Shown here in pieces: positions 43,546 to 52,362 of a stretch of 64,000 bases of DNA. Numbering within the stretch: the first letter of the stretch is position 1; every line of letters begins with the position of its first letter. Under the pieces are notes generated by a model that had not been told where the DNA came from, made no database searches, and was given only the letters and a program-made list of their open reading frames with translations. A program made the translations under genes and the position numbers. The stretch comes from Afipia clevelandensis ATCC 49720 (lineage in GTDB: Bacteria > Pseudomonadota > Alphaproteobacteria > Rhizobiales > Xanthobacteraceae): contig NZ_KB375281.1 in assembly GCF_000336555.1 (NCBI RefSeq), positions 3,447,848 through 3,511,847 of the forward strand. Direction: 5' to 3'.

Positions 43546-44601
43546 ATGCTGGAGACACTGCGCGGGGCCATCGCGTATATGCGCGAGAAGCAAATCCTGC
43601 ACAAACTTGGTGTCGCGATCAGCATCGCGATCATCGCGACAGCCTGCTACATCCTCTATCACATGCTGCAGGGGCTCGATATCGACGACCTCTATTCGGC
43701 CCTGCGCGAGACCGAAGTCCGGACCGTCGTCCTCGCCGGGCTGTGCGTCGCGGCGGGCTACTTCACCCTGACATTCTATGACCTGTTCGCACTGCGCGCG
43801 ATCGGCCGCACCAATGTGCCTTACCGGGTGGCGGCCTTCGCCGGGTTCACCAGCTACTCGATCGGCCATAATGTCGGCGCCAGCGTCTTCACCGGCGGCG
43901 TGGTGCGCTATCGCATCTATTCCGCCTGGAATCTGTCGGCGGTGGATGTCGCAAAGGTCTGCTTCCTTGCCGGCCTGACATTCTGGCTCGGCAATGCGGC
44001 AGTGCTCGGTCTCGGCGTCGCCTACCATCCGGAAGCCGCCGCCTCCATCGACAAGCTGCCGGTGTGGCTCAACCGCCTCGTGGCGATCTGCATCCTGGTC
44101 TGCCTCTGCGCCTATGTGGCGTGGGTCTGGATGAAGCCGCGCGAGGTCGGCCGCGGGAGCTGGTCGGTTTTCCTGCCCGGCGGTCCGCTGACCTTGCTGC
44201 AGATACTGATCGGCATTGTCGATCTCGGCTTCTGCGCGCTGGCGATGTACATTCTCGTACCCGATGAACCCCATGTCGGGTTTGTCGTTGTCGCGGTGAT
44301 TTTCGTGTCGGCGACATTGCTCGGCTTCGCAAGTCATTCCCCGGGCGGGCTCGGCGTATTCGACGCCGCCATGCTGGTCGGGCTGTTTCAGTTCGATCGG
44401 GAAGAACTGCTGGCCGGGATGCTGCTGTTCCGGGTGCTGTACTATCTGGTGCCGTTTATTCTTTCTGTCATCTTGCTCTCGCTTCGGGAGCTTATTGTCG
44501 GCCTTCGGGCGAAACGGGTATCGGCGGCTCTGAAGCGGCTGGATGAAGCCGCCAAGCCGGGTCCGGGATCTCCCCGTGGATCGGGATCTCCGGTTTCGTA
44601 A
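43546..44601 (+). CDS. LPG-synthase-like integral membrane protein (UPF0104/flippase-type)
   Basis: A 351-aa protein with about eight membrane helices matching the lysylphosphatidylglycerol synthase transmembrane (MprF flippase-like) family: GHNVGASVFTGGVVRYRIYSAWNLS and FASHSPGGLGVFDAAML are the conserved loops. The soluble aminoacyl-transfer domain of MprF is absent, so only a lipid transport role is plausible. Start at 43546 is supported by TTGAGG; upstream in-frame codons give a polar leader. Confidence 0.85.
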   Translation: MLETLRGAIAYMREKQILHKLGVAISIAIIATACYILYHMLQGLDIDDLYSALRETEVRTVVLAGLCVAAGYFTLTFYDLFALRAIGRTNVPYRVAAFAGFTSYSIGHNVGASVFTGGVVRYRIYSAWNLSAVDVAKVCFLAGLTFWLGNAAVLGLGVAYHPEAAASIDKLPVWLNRLVAICILVCLCAYVAWVWMKPREVGRGSWSVFLPGGPLTLLQILIGIVDLGFCALAMYILVPDEPHVGFVVVAVIFVSATLLGFASHSPGGLGVFDAAMLVGLFQFDREELLAGMLLFRVLYYLVPFILSVILLSLRELIVGLRAKRVSAALKRLDEAAKPGPGSPRGSGSPVS

Positions 44602-44656
44602 CGGGAACGGGCGTCCTCTTGTGCCGGAACAACGGCGCGCGAAACAGGTGTGACGC

Positions 44657-45973
44657 ATGGCGATGACATCATCGAATTCGGGCTTCGCGCCATGGACGGA
44701 TCGCTTGCGGCGGTCCGCGATCATTCTGATCGCCACCGCGCTCGGCCTCACCGCTTCAGTCGTGTTCGGCGGGCTGACATTGTCACAGGCCGGGCTGATC
44801 TTTGTGGTGATCGGTGGCGCTGCGCTGGTGCCCTGGCATCTGCACCAGTCCGTTCCCGCCAGCGAAGACATGATTGGCGCGCGGCCTGCGGAAACGCCGG
44901 TGGTGCAGGCGCTGGTCGGCGGCATGCCGGACGCCGCGGTGCTGCTCGACCGCGCCGGGCGTGTCCTGCATTTCAACACTGCGGCATCCCAGCTCGCGCC
45001 AGCCCTGCGCAAGAATGAACTGGCGCTGTTCGCGCTTCGCTCGCCTGAAATCATCGCGGCTCTGCGCGAGGCCATCGCCTCGCGCCAGCCGCAGCGCGCC
45101 AGTTATGTCGACCATGTCCCGATCGACCGCTGGATGGAGTTGATCGTCACGCCGGTGTCGTTGCCGACGGCCTTCGGGGGCAGCGAGTACTGCATTCTGA
45201 TGACATTCCACGACCAGACCGCACTGCGCCGTGTCGAGGAAATGCGCGCCGACTTCGTCGCCAATGCAAGCCACGAATTGCGCACGCCGCTGGCGGCGCT
45301 GTCCGGCTTCATCGACACGCTGCAGGGGCCGGCGCGCGACGATCCGAAAGCGCGCGAACGCTTCCTCGGCATCATGCATGCGCAGGCGACGCGCATGGCG
45401 CGGCTGATCGACGATCTGCTGTCGCTGTCGCGGGTCGAACTGAGCGCGCATGTCCGGCCGGAGAAACTGGTCGATGTGGTGCCGCTGATCCGTCAGGTGG
45501 TCGATGGACTCGAGCCGCTGGCGAGCGAGCGCCAGGTGGCGATCGAACTTCAGCTCCCGTCATCGCCGGTGATCATCGCAGGCGATACCGAGGAATTGCT
45601 GCGCCTGTTTGAAAACCTGATCGAGAACGGACTCAAATACGGTGCGTCCGGCGGTCGTGTCGTGGTGTCGCTGACCGAGCCGGACGCGGACGATGCATCC
45701 GGCGAAATGCGTGTCGCTGTGCGCGACTTCGGTCCGGGCATCCCGCCCGAGCATCTGCCGCGCCTCACCGAGCGGTTTTACCGCGTCGACGTCGGCGACA
45801 GCCGCGCGCAGGGCGGCACCGGCCTTGGCCTGTCGCTGGTCAAGCACATCCTCAACCGTCACCGCGGGCGTCTTCAGATCGAGAGCGTGCCGGGTCAGGG
45901 CGCGACCTTCACCGCGTGCTTCCCTGCGATGAAAACGGAGAGCGCCGAGACGGCGGTTGCTGCAAAGGAATAG
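44657..45973 (+). CDS. PhoR-like sensor histidine kinase
   Basis: A 438-aa kinase with two N-terminal membrane helices (about 21-62), no sizeable periplasmic domain, a PAS-like region (VGGMPDAAVLLDRAGRVLHFN), the dimerisation helix with phospho-acceptor histidine (ASHELRTPLAALSGF) and an HATPase domain (N box LFENLIENGLKYGA; G boxes DFGPGIPPEHL and GGTGLGLSLVK). It is closest to PhoR. In relatives PhoR lies with pst genes and phoB; here it is followed by a terminator and gcrA, so the partner is elsewhere. Confidence 0.87.
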   Translation: MAMTSSNSGFAPWTDRLRRSAIILIATALGLTASVVFGGLTLSQAGLIFVVIGGAALVPWHLHQSVPASEDMIGARPAETPVVQALVGGMPDAAVLLDRAGRVLHFNTAASQLAPALRKNELALFALRSPEIIAALREAIASRQPQRASYVDHVPIDRWMELIVTPVSLPTAFGGSEYCILMTFHDQTALRRVEEMRADFVANASHELRTPLAALSGFIDTLQGPARDDPKARERFLGIMHAQATRMARLIDDLLSLSRVELSAHVRPEKLVDVVPLIRQVVDGLEPLASERQVAIELQLPSSPVIIAGDTEELLRLFENLIENGLKYGASGGRVVVSLTEPDADDASGEMRVAVRDFGPGIPPEHLPRLTERFYRVDVGDSRAQGGTGLGLSLVKHILNRHRGRLQIESVPGQGATFTACFPAMKTESAETAVAAKE

Positions 45974-46041
45974 CGCGGAACGGCACGCCACGGTTTCGCC
46001 GCAGGATCGCAAAGCCGCCTTTTGCGGCGAAGTTTGCAACA

Positions 46042-46071
46042 AAAAAGCCTCATCGAATGATGAGGCTTTTT
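46042..46071. terminator. Strong bidirectional intrinsic terminator
   Basis: A perfect 13-bp stem (AAAAAGCCTCATC / GATGAGGCTTTTT) with tetraloop GAAT lies between the convergent kinase and gcrA genes. T-runs occur in both directions, so it serves both transcripts. Confidence 0.93.
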
Positions 46072-46092
46072 GCGTCTGATGTGATCGCGAAA

Positions 46093-46599
46093 TTACTTGG
46101 CCGGACGCGATCCCCGGCGCCGGTCGCTGGCCGGCTGATAGGCGACGCGCGAGTGATGCGCGCAGTATGGGAGTCCGCCGAGCGCCTTGCCGCCACAGAA
46201 GAAGAAGTCTGCGCTGCCCGGATCGCCGACCGGCCAGTGGCAGGTGCTCTCGTTAAGCTCCAGCAGGGTCAGGCGCTGGCTCATCGGCACCACGTTGTCA
46301 TAGGCAACCGGATCGGGCTCTGCTTCGACCTCGAAGGCATGGGCGAGAGCGGTATTGCCGCGTGACACCGGACGGCTGATGCGCATCATGTGCTGTGCGG
46401 GCCGCGCCTTGCGCTGCCGTGGTGCGGCCGAGGACGGGCTCTTGGCGCGGCCGGACAGGCCGAGCCGGTGGACCTTGCCGATGACCGCGTTGCGGGTGAT
46501 GTTCCCGAGCTCGGCGGCGATCTGGCTTGCCGACAACCCGGCTTCCCAGAGCTTCTTCAACTGTTCTACGCGATCGTCGGTCCAGCTAATTACCGTCAT
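46093..46599 (-). CDS. gcrA: Cell-cycle regulator GcrA
   Basis: A 168-aa sigma70-binding transcription factor that, in Caulobacter and relatives, activates promoters holding CcrM-methylated GANTC. The N-terminal DNA-binding part (WTDDRVEQLKKLWEAGLSA; NAVIGKVHRLGLSGR) and the C-terminal Cys/His-containing sigma-interaction domain (CHWPVGDPGSADFFFCG; YCAHHSRVAY) are both intact. The ATG at 46599 has GGAAAA upstream; an earlier ATG at 46665 adds a basic leader unlike the family. Three GANTC sites lie in its upstream region. Confidence 0.95.
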   Translation of the reverse strand: MTVISWTDDRVEQLKKLWEAGLSASQIAAELGNITRNAVIGKVHRLGLSGRAKSPSSAAPRQRKARPAQHMMRISRPVSRGNTALAHAFEVEAEPDPVAYDNVVPMSQRLTLLELNESTCHWPVGDPGSADFFFCGGKALGGLPYCAHHSRVAYQPASDRRRGSRPAK

Positions 46600-46696
46600 C
46601 GCACTTTTCCTTTTGGTCTCGCGCCGGCCAATCCGGACCCGGCGCCGCGATTGCAGATCGTCCAAAATCCCTGTCGGCAGAATCCCTTAGCCCCCG

Positions 46697-46719
46697 CCGG
46701 TTGCATGAAAAGCAACCGG
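46697..46719. promoter_or_regulatory. Hairpin in the gcrA upstream region
   Basis: A perfect 8-bp inverted repeat CCGGTTGC / GCAACCGG with a 7-nt loop, 98 bases before the gcrA ATG. It may be an operator or a 5'-leader structure; no T-run follows in either direction. Confidence 0.35.
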
Positions 46720-47001
46720 ACGTTTACGCCTTACCGAAAGACAAGCGAGGATCAGAACAGCCGCACGAGATATCGTACCCAACGGAAGAGAGGCTACAAT
46801 ATGCCGTGACTCACGCGCAAGAGTCGGGCCTTGTGCGTCCACATGTTCCGGCTTGAAAGCAGATAAATCCGGATTTTTTACGATCCCGGATCGGGCGGTT
46901 TTTCCGCTCCGGCGCGCTCGCCGGAGGCCCGAAAACGCAAAAACCACCGGATATTGCGCCATCCGCGCTGCTCTGCCTGGCCTTCAATCCGGGGCCGTGG
47001 A

Positions 47002-47029
47002 TTGACACCAATCCCCCCACCAATAGAAT
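47002..47029 (+). promoter_or_regulatory. argD-argF promoter
   Basis: TTGACA (47002-47007), a 16-nt spacer and TAGAAT (47024-47029) form a near-consensus sigma70 promoter. Transcription would start near 47036, leaving a leader of about 110 nt before the argD ATG. Confidence 0.65.
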
Positions 47030-47037
47030 GGCCGCAG

Positions 47038-47070
47038 CGTGCCGCCTTCCATGGGCGGCACGTTTTGTTT
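47038..47070 (+). terminator. Terminator-like hairpin at the 5' end of the argD leader
   Basis: A perfect 9-bp GC-rich stem (CGTGCCGCC / GGCGGCACG, loop TTCCATG) followed by TTTTGTTT begins about two bases after the predicted start site. It has the form of an intrinsic terminator but is so early that it may instead stabilise the mRNA, stop upstream transcripts, or work as an attenuator. Confidence 0.5.
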
Positions 47071-47145
47071 CCGGGGCACGCAACCGAGCGAAGACGCTTC
47101 AGCGATCGCGATGCTGTTGGCCCCTCAGCCATCAATCAGGTCGCC

Positions 47146-48366
47146 ATGAGCCACACCGCCAAGCCGCATCTCGACTCTCACATGTTGCCGGTTTTTGCCC
47201 GCGCGGATGTCGCTTTCGAGCGCGGTGAAGGGCCCTGGCTGATCGCGACCAACGGTGACCGCTATCTCGATTTTACGAGCGGCGTGGCGGTGAACGCACT
47301 CGGCCATGCGCATCCGCATCTGGTCGCGGCGCTGCAGGAGCAGGCCGCGAAGCTGTGGCATGTCTCGAACCTGTTCACGATCCCGGAAGGCGAGAAGCTG
47401 GCGACGCGGCTGTGCGACGCGAGCTTCGCCGACGTCGCATTCTTCTGCAATTCCGGGGCGGAAGCGATGGAAGCCGCTATCAAGATGGCGCGCAAGTTTC
47501 AGGCGGTGAACGGGCATCCGGAGCGCTATCGGCTGATCACGTTTGAAGGCGCGTTTCATGGCCGCACGCTGGCGACGCTCGCCGCAGGCGGTCAGCAGAA
47601 ATATCTGGAAGGCTTCGGCCCGCGGGTCGACGGGTTCGACCAGGTCCCGCTCGGCGATCTCGAAGCCGTCAAGAAAGCGATCGGCCCGAACACTGCGGGT
47701 ATCCTGATCGAGCCATGGCAGGGCGAAGGCGGCGTGCGCGCAGCCGATCCGTCATTCTTCCGCGCGTTGCGCCAGCTTTGCGACGACAACAAGCTCGTGC
47801 TGGTGTTCGACGAGGTGCAGACCGGCATGGGCCGCGTCGGCTCGCTGTTCGCGTATGAAAAGACCGGTGTGACGCCGGATATCATGGCGCTGGCCAAGGG
47901 CATCGCCGGCGGCTTTCCGATGGGTGCGTGCCTCGCCACCGTCAAGGCCGCCGCAGGCATGACGCCCGGCACGCATGGATCGACCTTCGGCGGCAATCTG
48001 CTCGCCGCTGCCGTCGGCAATGCGGTTCTCGACGTCATGCTCGCGCCGGGCTTCTTCGCGCATGTGCAGAGGATGTCGCTGCTGCTCAAGCAGAAGCTGG
48101 CATCGGTGGTCGATCGCTATCCGGGCGTCGTGAACGAAGTGCGCGGCGACGGTCTTCTGATCGGCATCAAGGCGGTCGTGCCTGCCGGCGACGTGATCAA
48201 TGCCTTGCGCGACGAGAAGCTGCTGACGGTCGCCGCGGGCGATAACGTGGTGCGCTTTCTGCCGCCGCTGATCGTCAATGAAACGGAAATCGAGGACGCG
48301 GTGATGCGTCTTGAACGCGCCTGCACACGCATTGCCCGCATGTCCGCGCAAAGCGAGGCCGTGTAA
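47146..48366 (+). CDS. argD: Acetylornithine aminotransferase
   Basis: A 406-aa class III PLP aminotransferase making N-acetylornithine in arginine synthesis. Conserved blocks: [45 protein letters not shown], the Schiff-base lysine in [13 protein letters not shown], and [10 protein letters not shown]. The ATG at 47146 gives the usual N-terminus. Its stop overlaps the argF start by one base (TAATG), so the two are coupled. Confidence 0.95.
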   Translation: MSHTAKPHLDSHMLPVFARADVAFERGEGPWLIATNGDRYLDFTSGVAVNALGHAHPHLVAALQEQAAKLWHVSNLFTIPEGEKLATRLCDASFADVAFFCNSGAEAMEAAIKMARKFQAVNGHPERYRLITFEGAFHGRTLATLAAGGQQKYLEGFGPRVDGFDQVPLGDLEAVKKAIGPNTAGILIEPWQGEGGVRAADPSFFRALRQLCDDNKLVLVFDEVQTGMGRVGSLFAYEKTGVTPDIMALAKGIAGGFPMGACLATVKAAAGMTPGTHGSTFGGNLLAAAVGNAVLDVMLAPGFFAHVQRMSLLLKQKLASVVDRYPGVVNEVRGDGLLIGIKAVVPAGDVINALRDEKLLTVAAGDNVVRFLPPLIVNETEIEDAVMRLERACTRIARMSAQSEAV

Positions 48367-49298
48367 TGACAAAGCTGTCCAATCAGCCGCGGCATTTCCT
48401 CGATCTGTTCGATGTTTCGACGCAGGATCTGCGGACTATTCTCGACGCCAGCCTCGCGATGAAAAAGCGGCGCAAGGCCGGTGAGGTCTCCAGCAAGCCG
48501 CTGGCCGACAAGACGCTGGCGATGATTTTCGACAAGCCGTCGACCCGCACCCGCGTATCGTTCGATGTCGGCATGCGTCAGCTCGGCGGCGAAGCCATCA
48601 TGCTGACCGGCGCGGAAATGCAGCTCGGACGCGGCGAGACCATCGCGGATACCGCGCGGGTGCTGTCACGGTTCGTCGATGCCATCATGATCCGGATTCT
48701 CAATCACGAGGCGCTGACCGAGCTCGCCGCCCATGCGACGGTTCCGGTGATCAACGGGCTGACCCGCCGCTCGCATCCCTGTCAGGTGATGGCGGACGTG
48801 ATGACGTTCGAGGAGCATCTCGGACCGATCAAGGGCCGCACCGTGTCCTGGGTCGGCGACGACAACAATGTGCTGGCCTCATGGGCTCACGCCGCGGAGC
48901 GCTTCGGGTTCAACCTGCGCGTGGCGACGCCGCCGGAACTGGCGCCGAACAAGATGCTGAAGGACTGGATCAAGTCCACCGGCGCACCGGTGGTACTCGG
49001 CACCAAACCCGATGAGATGGTGCGCGGCGCCGATTGCGTGGTCACCGACACCTGGGTCTCGATGGGCGACAAGGAAGGCGAGCACCGTCATAACGTGCTG
49101 AGGCCGTACCAGGTCAACGAGAAACTGATGTCGCTGGCCAATCCGAATGCGATCTTTATGCATTGCCTGCCGGCGCATCGCGGCGAGGAGGTCACCGACG
49201 CGGTGATCGACGGGCCGCAGTCGGTCGTGTTCGACGAGGCGGAAAACCGCCTGCATGCACAGAAGGGCATTCTGGCCTGGTGCCTGCACGCCATTTGA
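48366..49298 (+). CDS. argF: Ornithine carbamoyltransferase
   Basis: A 310-aa enzyme forming citrulline from ornithine and carbamoyl phosphate. The carbamoyl-phosphate motif STRTRVSF, the HPCQ motif (SHPCQVMAD), the ornithine loop [12 protein letters not shown] and the HCLPAHRG motif are intact. Length fits the family. It is the second gene of the argD-argF unit. Confidence 0.96.
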   Translation: MTKLSNQPRHFLDLFDVSTQDLRTILDASLAMKKRRKAGEVSSKPLADKTLAMIFDKPSTRTRVSFDVGMRQLGGEAIMLTGAEMQLGRGETIADTARVLSRFVDAIMIRILNHEALTELAAHATVPVINGLTRRSHPCQVMADVMTFEEHLGPIKGRTVSWVGDDNNVLASWAHAAERFGFNLRVATPPELAPNKMLKDWIKSTGAPVVLGTKPDEMVRGADCVVTDTWVSMGDKEGEHRHNVLRPYQVNEKLMSLANPNAIFMHCLPAHRGEEVTDAVIDGPQSVVFDEAENRLHAQKGILAWCLHAI

Positions 49299-49470
49299 TG
49301 TGGCCGGTGTGAGACCGGGCCGGTTTCCGCCGATCCCTTTTTTGTGAGCCGAGGCTCCCTATATGGGAGCGATACCTCAGCTTGACCCGCCACCCCCTTG
49401 GGCCGAAGCTCGAACCGAAAGGTTCCGGGCTCTCATTCCAATTCGCATTCCTGACGAAAGTACGTCCGCT

Positions 49471-50457
49471 ATGACTTCCGAAAGCCAAATCCGTGCCCCC
49501 TCCGCGACGCCGGTCGATGATGCGGTGCTGCCTTTCGAGGTCAGCGCGCTGGATATCCGCGGCCGCCTGACGAAGATGGGTCCGGCGCTCGACGAGATTC
49601 TGACCAAGCACGATTATCCGGCCCCCGTCAGCAAGCTGCTTGGCGAGGCCATTGTGCTGACCACGCTGCTCGGGTCGGCGCTGAAGTTCGACGGCCGCTT
49701 CATTCTGCAGACCCAGACCGATGGCCCGGTGTCGATGATCATTGTCGACTTTCAGTCGCCGGACCGTCTGCGCGCCTATGCCCGCTATGATGCCGCGAGG
49801 CTTCAGGCAGGACAGGATTCGGCGGCGCTGCTCGGTCATGGCCATCTCGCCATGACCATTGATCAGGGGCCGGACATGAGCCGCTATCAGGGGCTTGTGA
49901 AGCTGGAAGGCGGCAATCTGGAGGATGCGGCGCATGAATACTTCCTGCGCTCGGAACAGATTCCGACCCAGGTGCGGCTCGCTGTTGGCGAGGAATTTCG
50001 CGGCGGCGACGGCCCGAAGCATCGCTGGCGTGGCGGCGGCATGCTGATCCAATTCCTGCCGAAGGCGCCCGAGCGCGCGCGGCAGGCGGATCTGCACCCG
50101 GGCGATGCGCCGGAAGGCACCGCTGCTCATACTGTGGAAGAAGACGATGCATGGACCGAGAGCCGCGCGCTGTTCGGGACGATCGAGGACGTTGAACTGA
50201 TCGACCCCGATCTGTCCGGTGAACGGCTGCTGTTCCGGCTGTTTCACGAACGCGGTGTGCGGGTCTATCCAGTGCAGCCGATCCACGCGCAATGCTCCTG
50301 CTCGCGCGATGCGGTCGCGAACATGCTCAAGAGCTTCTCGGCGAAGGATCGCGCCGACATGGTCGAGAACGGCAGGGTGGCGGTGACCTGCGAGTTCTGC
50401 AGTTCGACCTATGAATTCACACCGGAAGAGGCGGAAGCTGTTCCGGCGGCTGAATAA
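49471..50457 (+). CDS. hslO: Redox-regulated chaperone Hsp33
   Basis: A 328-aa holdase chaperone activated by oxidation. The C-terminal zinc switch is intact: CSCS (CxC) followed about 27 residues later by CEFC (CxxC). The conserved YQGLVKLEGGNLEDAAHEYFLRSEQIPT block of the N-terminal domain is present. The start at 49471 is preferred over the open frame from 49363, whose Pro-rich leader does not match the family. Confidence 0.95.
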   Translation: MTSESQIRAPSATPVDDAVLPFEVSALDIRGRLTKMGPALDEILTKHDYPAPVSKLLGEAIVLTTLLGSALKFDGRFILQTQTDGPVSMIIVDFQSPDRLRAYARYDAARLQAGQDSAALLGHGHLAMTIDQGPDMSRYQGLVKLEGGNLEDAAHEYFLRSEQIPTQVRLAVGEEFRGGDGPKHRWRGGGMLIQFLPKAPERARQADLHPGDAPEGTAAHTVEEDDAWTESRALFGTIEDVELIDPDLSGERLLFRLFHERGVRVYPVQPIHAQCSCSRDAVANMLKSFSAKDRADMVENGRVAVTCEFCSSTYEFTPEEAEAVPAAE

Positions 50458-50459
50458 GC

Positions 50460-50486
50460 GACATTCTCCGGATCACGGAGAATGTC
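50460..50486. terminator. Hairpin between hslO and apaG
   Basis: A perfect 11-bp stem GACATTCTCCG / CGGAGAATGTC with loop GATCA lies immediately after the hslO stop and overlaps the apaG stop codon on the other strand. No T-run is seen. Confidence 0.55.
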
Positions 50487-50877
50487 AGTTCAGCGTGCGC
50501 CTGATGTTCGGACTGTCGAGCGAAAAGGCGGGGATGTCGATCTCGAACGGCTCTCCGCTTTCGGTCACCATCTGGTAGCTTCCGGTCATGAAGCCGGATG
50601 GCGTCTGCAGCGGCACGCCGCTGGTGTACTCGAAGCGTTCGCCCGGCTCGAGCACGGGTTGTTCCCCGACCACGCCTTCGCCGCGCACTTCCTGACTGCG
50701 TCCCGTGCCATCGGTGATGATCCAGTGCCGGGTCTTGAGCTGGACGGTCTCGGGCCCTGAATTGACGATCACAATCGTATAGGCCCAGAAGAACCGGCCG
50801 TCCTCCGCCGAGGAGCGCTCGGGCAGGAAGGCTGGTTCAACGATGACTTCGATGTGCCTGGTCACGGCGCGGTACAT
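50485..50877 (-). CDS. apaG: ApaG family protein
   Basis: A 130-aa beta-sandwich protein (DUF525). The conserved [21 protein letters not shown], the [15 protein letters not shown] loop and [10 protein letters not shown] are present. ApaG has been linked to Co/Mg efflux phenotypes and pyrophosphate binding, but its role is not settled. The ATG at 50877 gives the family length; an ATG at 50901 adds eight residues and has no ribosome site. Confidence 0.93.
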   Translation of the reverse strand: MYRAVTRHIEVIVEPAFLPERSSAEDGRFFWAYTIVIVNSGPETVQLKTRHWIITDGTGRSQEVRGEGVVGEQPVLEPGERFEYTSGVPLQTPSGFMTGSYQMVTESGEPFEIDIPAFSLDSPNIRRTLN

Positions 50878-51129
50878 GGCATCCGTCCATATTCGGATCA
50901 TACAATAACAGACTCCCGATTTCTTGCGTAGGCGCGAGACACTGCATTTCGGAGGCGTCGTCTTTTCAGGGCCGCCTGTTCAGGCTACGAAACCGCCCGA
51001 TTGTGGTTTCAACATTCTTGTGATCCAGCATTCCCGGGGGCGGCGTGTCCAATGGAATACCTGCAATTTGCCGGCCGCTCCGATCTTCCCTAGAATTGAA
51101 GCGCTGGCGGTGGAACTGGACCGGACGGA

Positions 51130-52362
51130 ATGACGTTTGTGACGACCGAGATGACCGATCAGGCTGTTGCAAAGGCGCCCGCCGCCAAAGCTGTGGTTCT
51201 TCCCGTTGCGGCGGGGGAGCGCGAGCTGCGGCTCGATCTGTTTCGCGGCATGGCGCTGTGGCTGATTTTTGTCGATCATCTTCCCCCGAACATTCTGACG
51301 TGGTTCACGATCCGGAACTACGGCTTCAGTGACGCCACCGAGATTTTCATTTTCATCTCGGGATATACCGCCGCGTTCGTCTACAGTCGCGCGATGCTCG
51401 ATCGCGGCTTCGTGGTGGCGAGCGCGCGCATCTTCAAACGGGTCTGGCAGATTTACGTCGCGCACGTCTTCCTGTTCACGATCTATCTCGCGGAAATTTC
51501 CTATATCGCGACCAAGTTCGACAACCCGCTCTATGCGGAAGAAATGGGAATTCTGGATTTTCTCAAGCAGCCGGACGTCACGATCGTGCAGGCGCTGCTG
51601 CTGAAATTCCGGCCCGTCAATATGGACGTGCTGCCGCTCTATATCGTGCTGATGATCTTTCTGCCGCTGATCATCTGGCTGATGCAGCGCAAGGCGGATC
51701 TTGCGTTGGGGCTCTCGGTCGTGCTCTACGCGCTGACCTGGGAGTTCGATTGGTATCTTCCAGCCTATCCGAACGGAACGTGGTTCTTCAATCCGTTCGC
51801 CTGGCAGTTGCTGTTCGTGTTCGGCGCGTGGTGCGCGCTGGGCGGCGCCAGACGCATGACGCGCATTCTGTCGTCGCCGGTGACGCTCTGGCTTTGCGTG
51901 GCCTATCTCGTTTTCGCGTTCTGCGTGACGCTGACCTGGCATGTGCCGCGGCTGAATGTGTTCATGCCGCGCTGGCTGGAAAGCTGGATGTATCCGATCA
52001 ACAAGACCGACCTCGATGTGCTGCGCTTCATCCATTTCCTGGCGCTTGCGGCGCTGACCGTACATTTCATTCCCGCGAACTGGCCGGGCCTGAAATCACG
52101 CTGGCTGCGCCCCGTGATCCAGTGCGGTCAGCATTCGCTCGAGATTTTCTGCCTCGGCGTGTTTCTCGCATTTGCGGGACATTTCATTCTCGCGGAAGTC
52201 TCCGGCGGCGCGTGGATGCATTTCTTCGTCAGCGTGGCGGGCATCGTCATCATGTCGGCCGCCGCCGCGCTGTTTTCGTGGTATAAGGGCGAGGTCAGCA
52301 AGAGCGGCAAACGCGCGAAAAGCGCAGACGGCGATGCCGACCTCGCCGGAGGCGGGTCATGA
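51130..52362 (+). CDS. OpgC-like membrane acyltransferase
   Basis: A 410-aa protein with about ten membrane helices matching OpgC, which adds succinyl groups to periplasmic glucans. The opening RELRLDLFRGMALWLIFVDH and the FIFISGYTAAFVYSRAM segment are typical of the OpgC/acyltransferase-3 group. The C-terminal tail is charged. It overlaps the next gene by four bases (ATGA), forming an operon with two SGNH proteins, as in related glycan O-acylation loci. Confidence 0.88.
   Translation: MTFVTTEMTDQAVAKAPAAKAVVLPVAAGERELRLDLFRGMALWLIFVDHLPPNILTWFTIRNYGFSDATEIFIFISGYTAAFVYSRAMLDRGFVVASARIFKRVWQIYVAHVFLFTIYLAEISYIATKFDNPLYAEEMGILDFLKQPDVTIVQALLLKFRPVNMDVLPLYIVLMIFLPLIIWLMQRKADLALGLSVVLYALTWEFDWYLPAYPNGTWFFNPFAWQLLFVFGAWCALGGARRMTRILSSPVTLWLCVAYLVFAFCVTLTWHVPRLNVFMPRWLESWMYPINKTDLDVLRFIHFLALAALTVHFIPANWPGLKSRWLRPVIQCGQHSLEIFCLGVFLAFAGHFILAEVSGGAWMHFFVSVAGIVIMSAAAALFSWYKGEVSKSGKRAKSADGDADLAGGGS

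Larger units (their letters stand above)
46600..47145. other. Long divergent spacer gcrA-argD
   Basis: About 546 bases without a convincing gene. It contains GANTC sites at 46680, 46808 and 46821, an 8-7-8 perfect hairpin (CCGGTTGC / GCAACCGG, 46697-46719) about 100 bases upstream of gcrA, and on the right the argD promoter with a hairpin at the presumed transcription start. The open frame from 46954 into argD is ordinary read-through without family resemblance. Confidence 0.6.

Noticed and set aside
43372-45075. 567-codon minus-strand frame spanning two genes
   Set aside because: Crosses the LPG-synthase-like gene and the kinase start on the other strand, both well supported.
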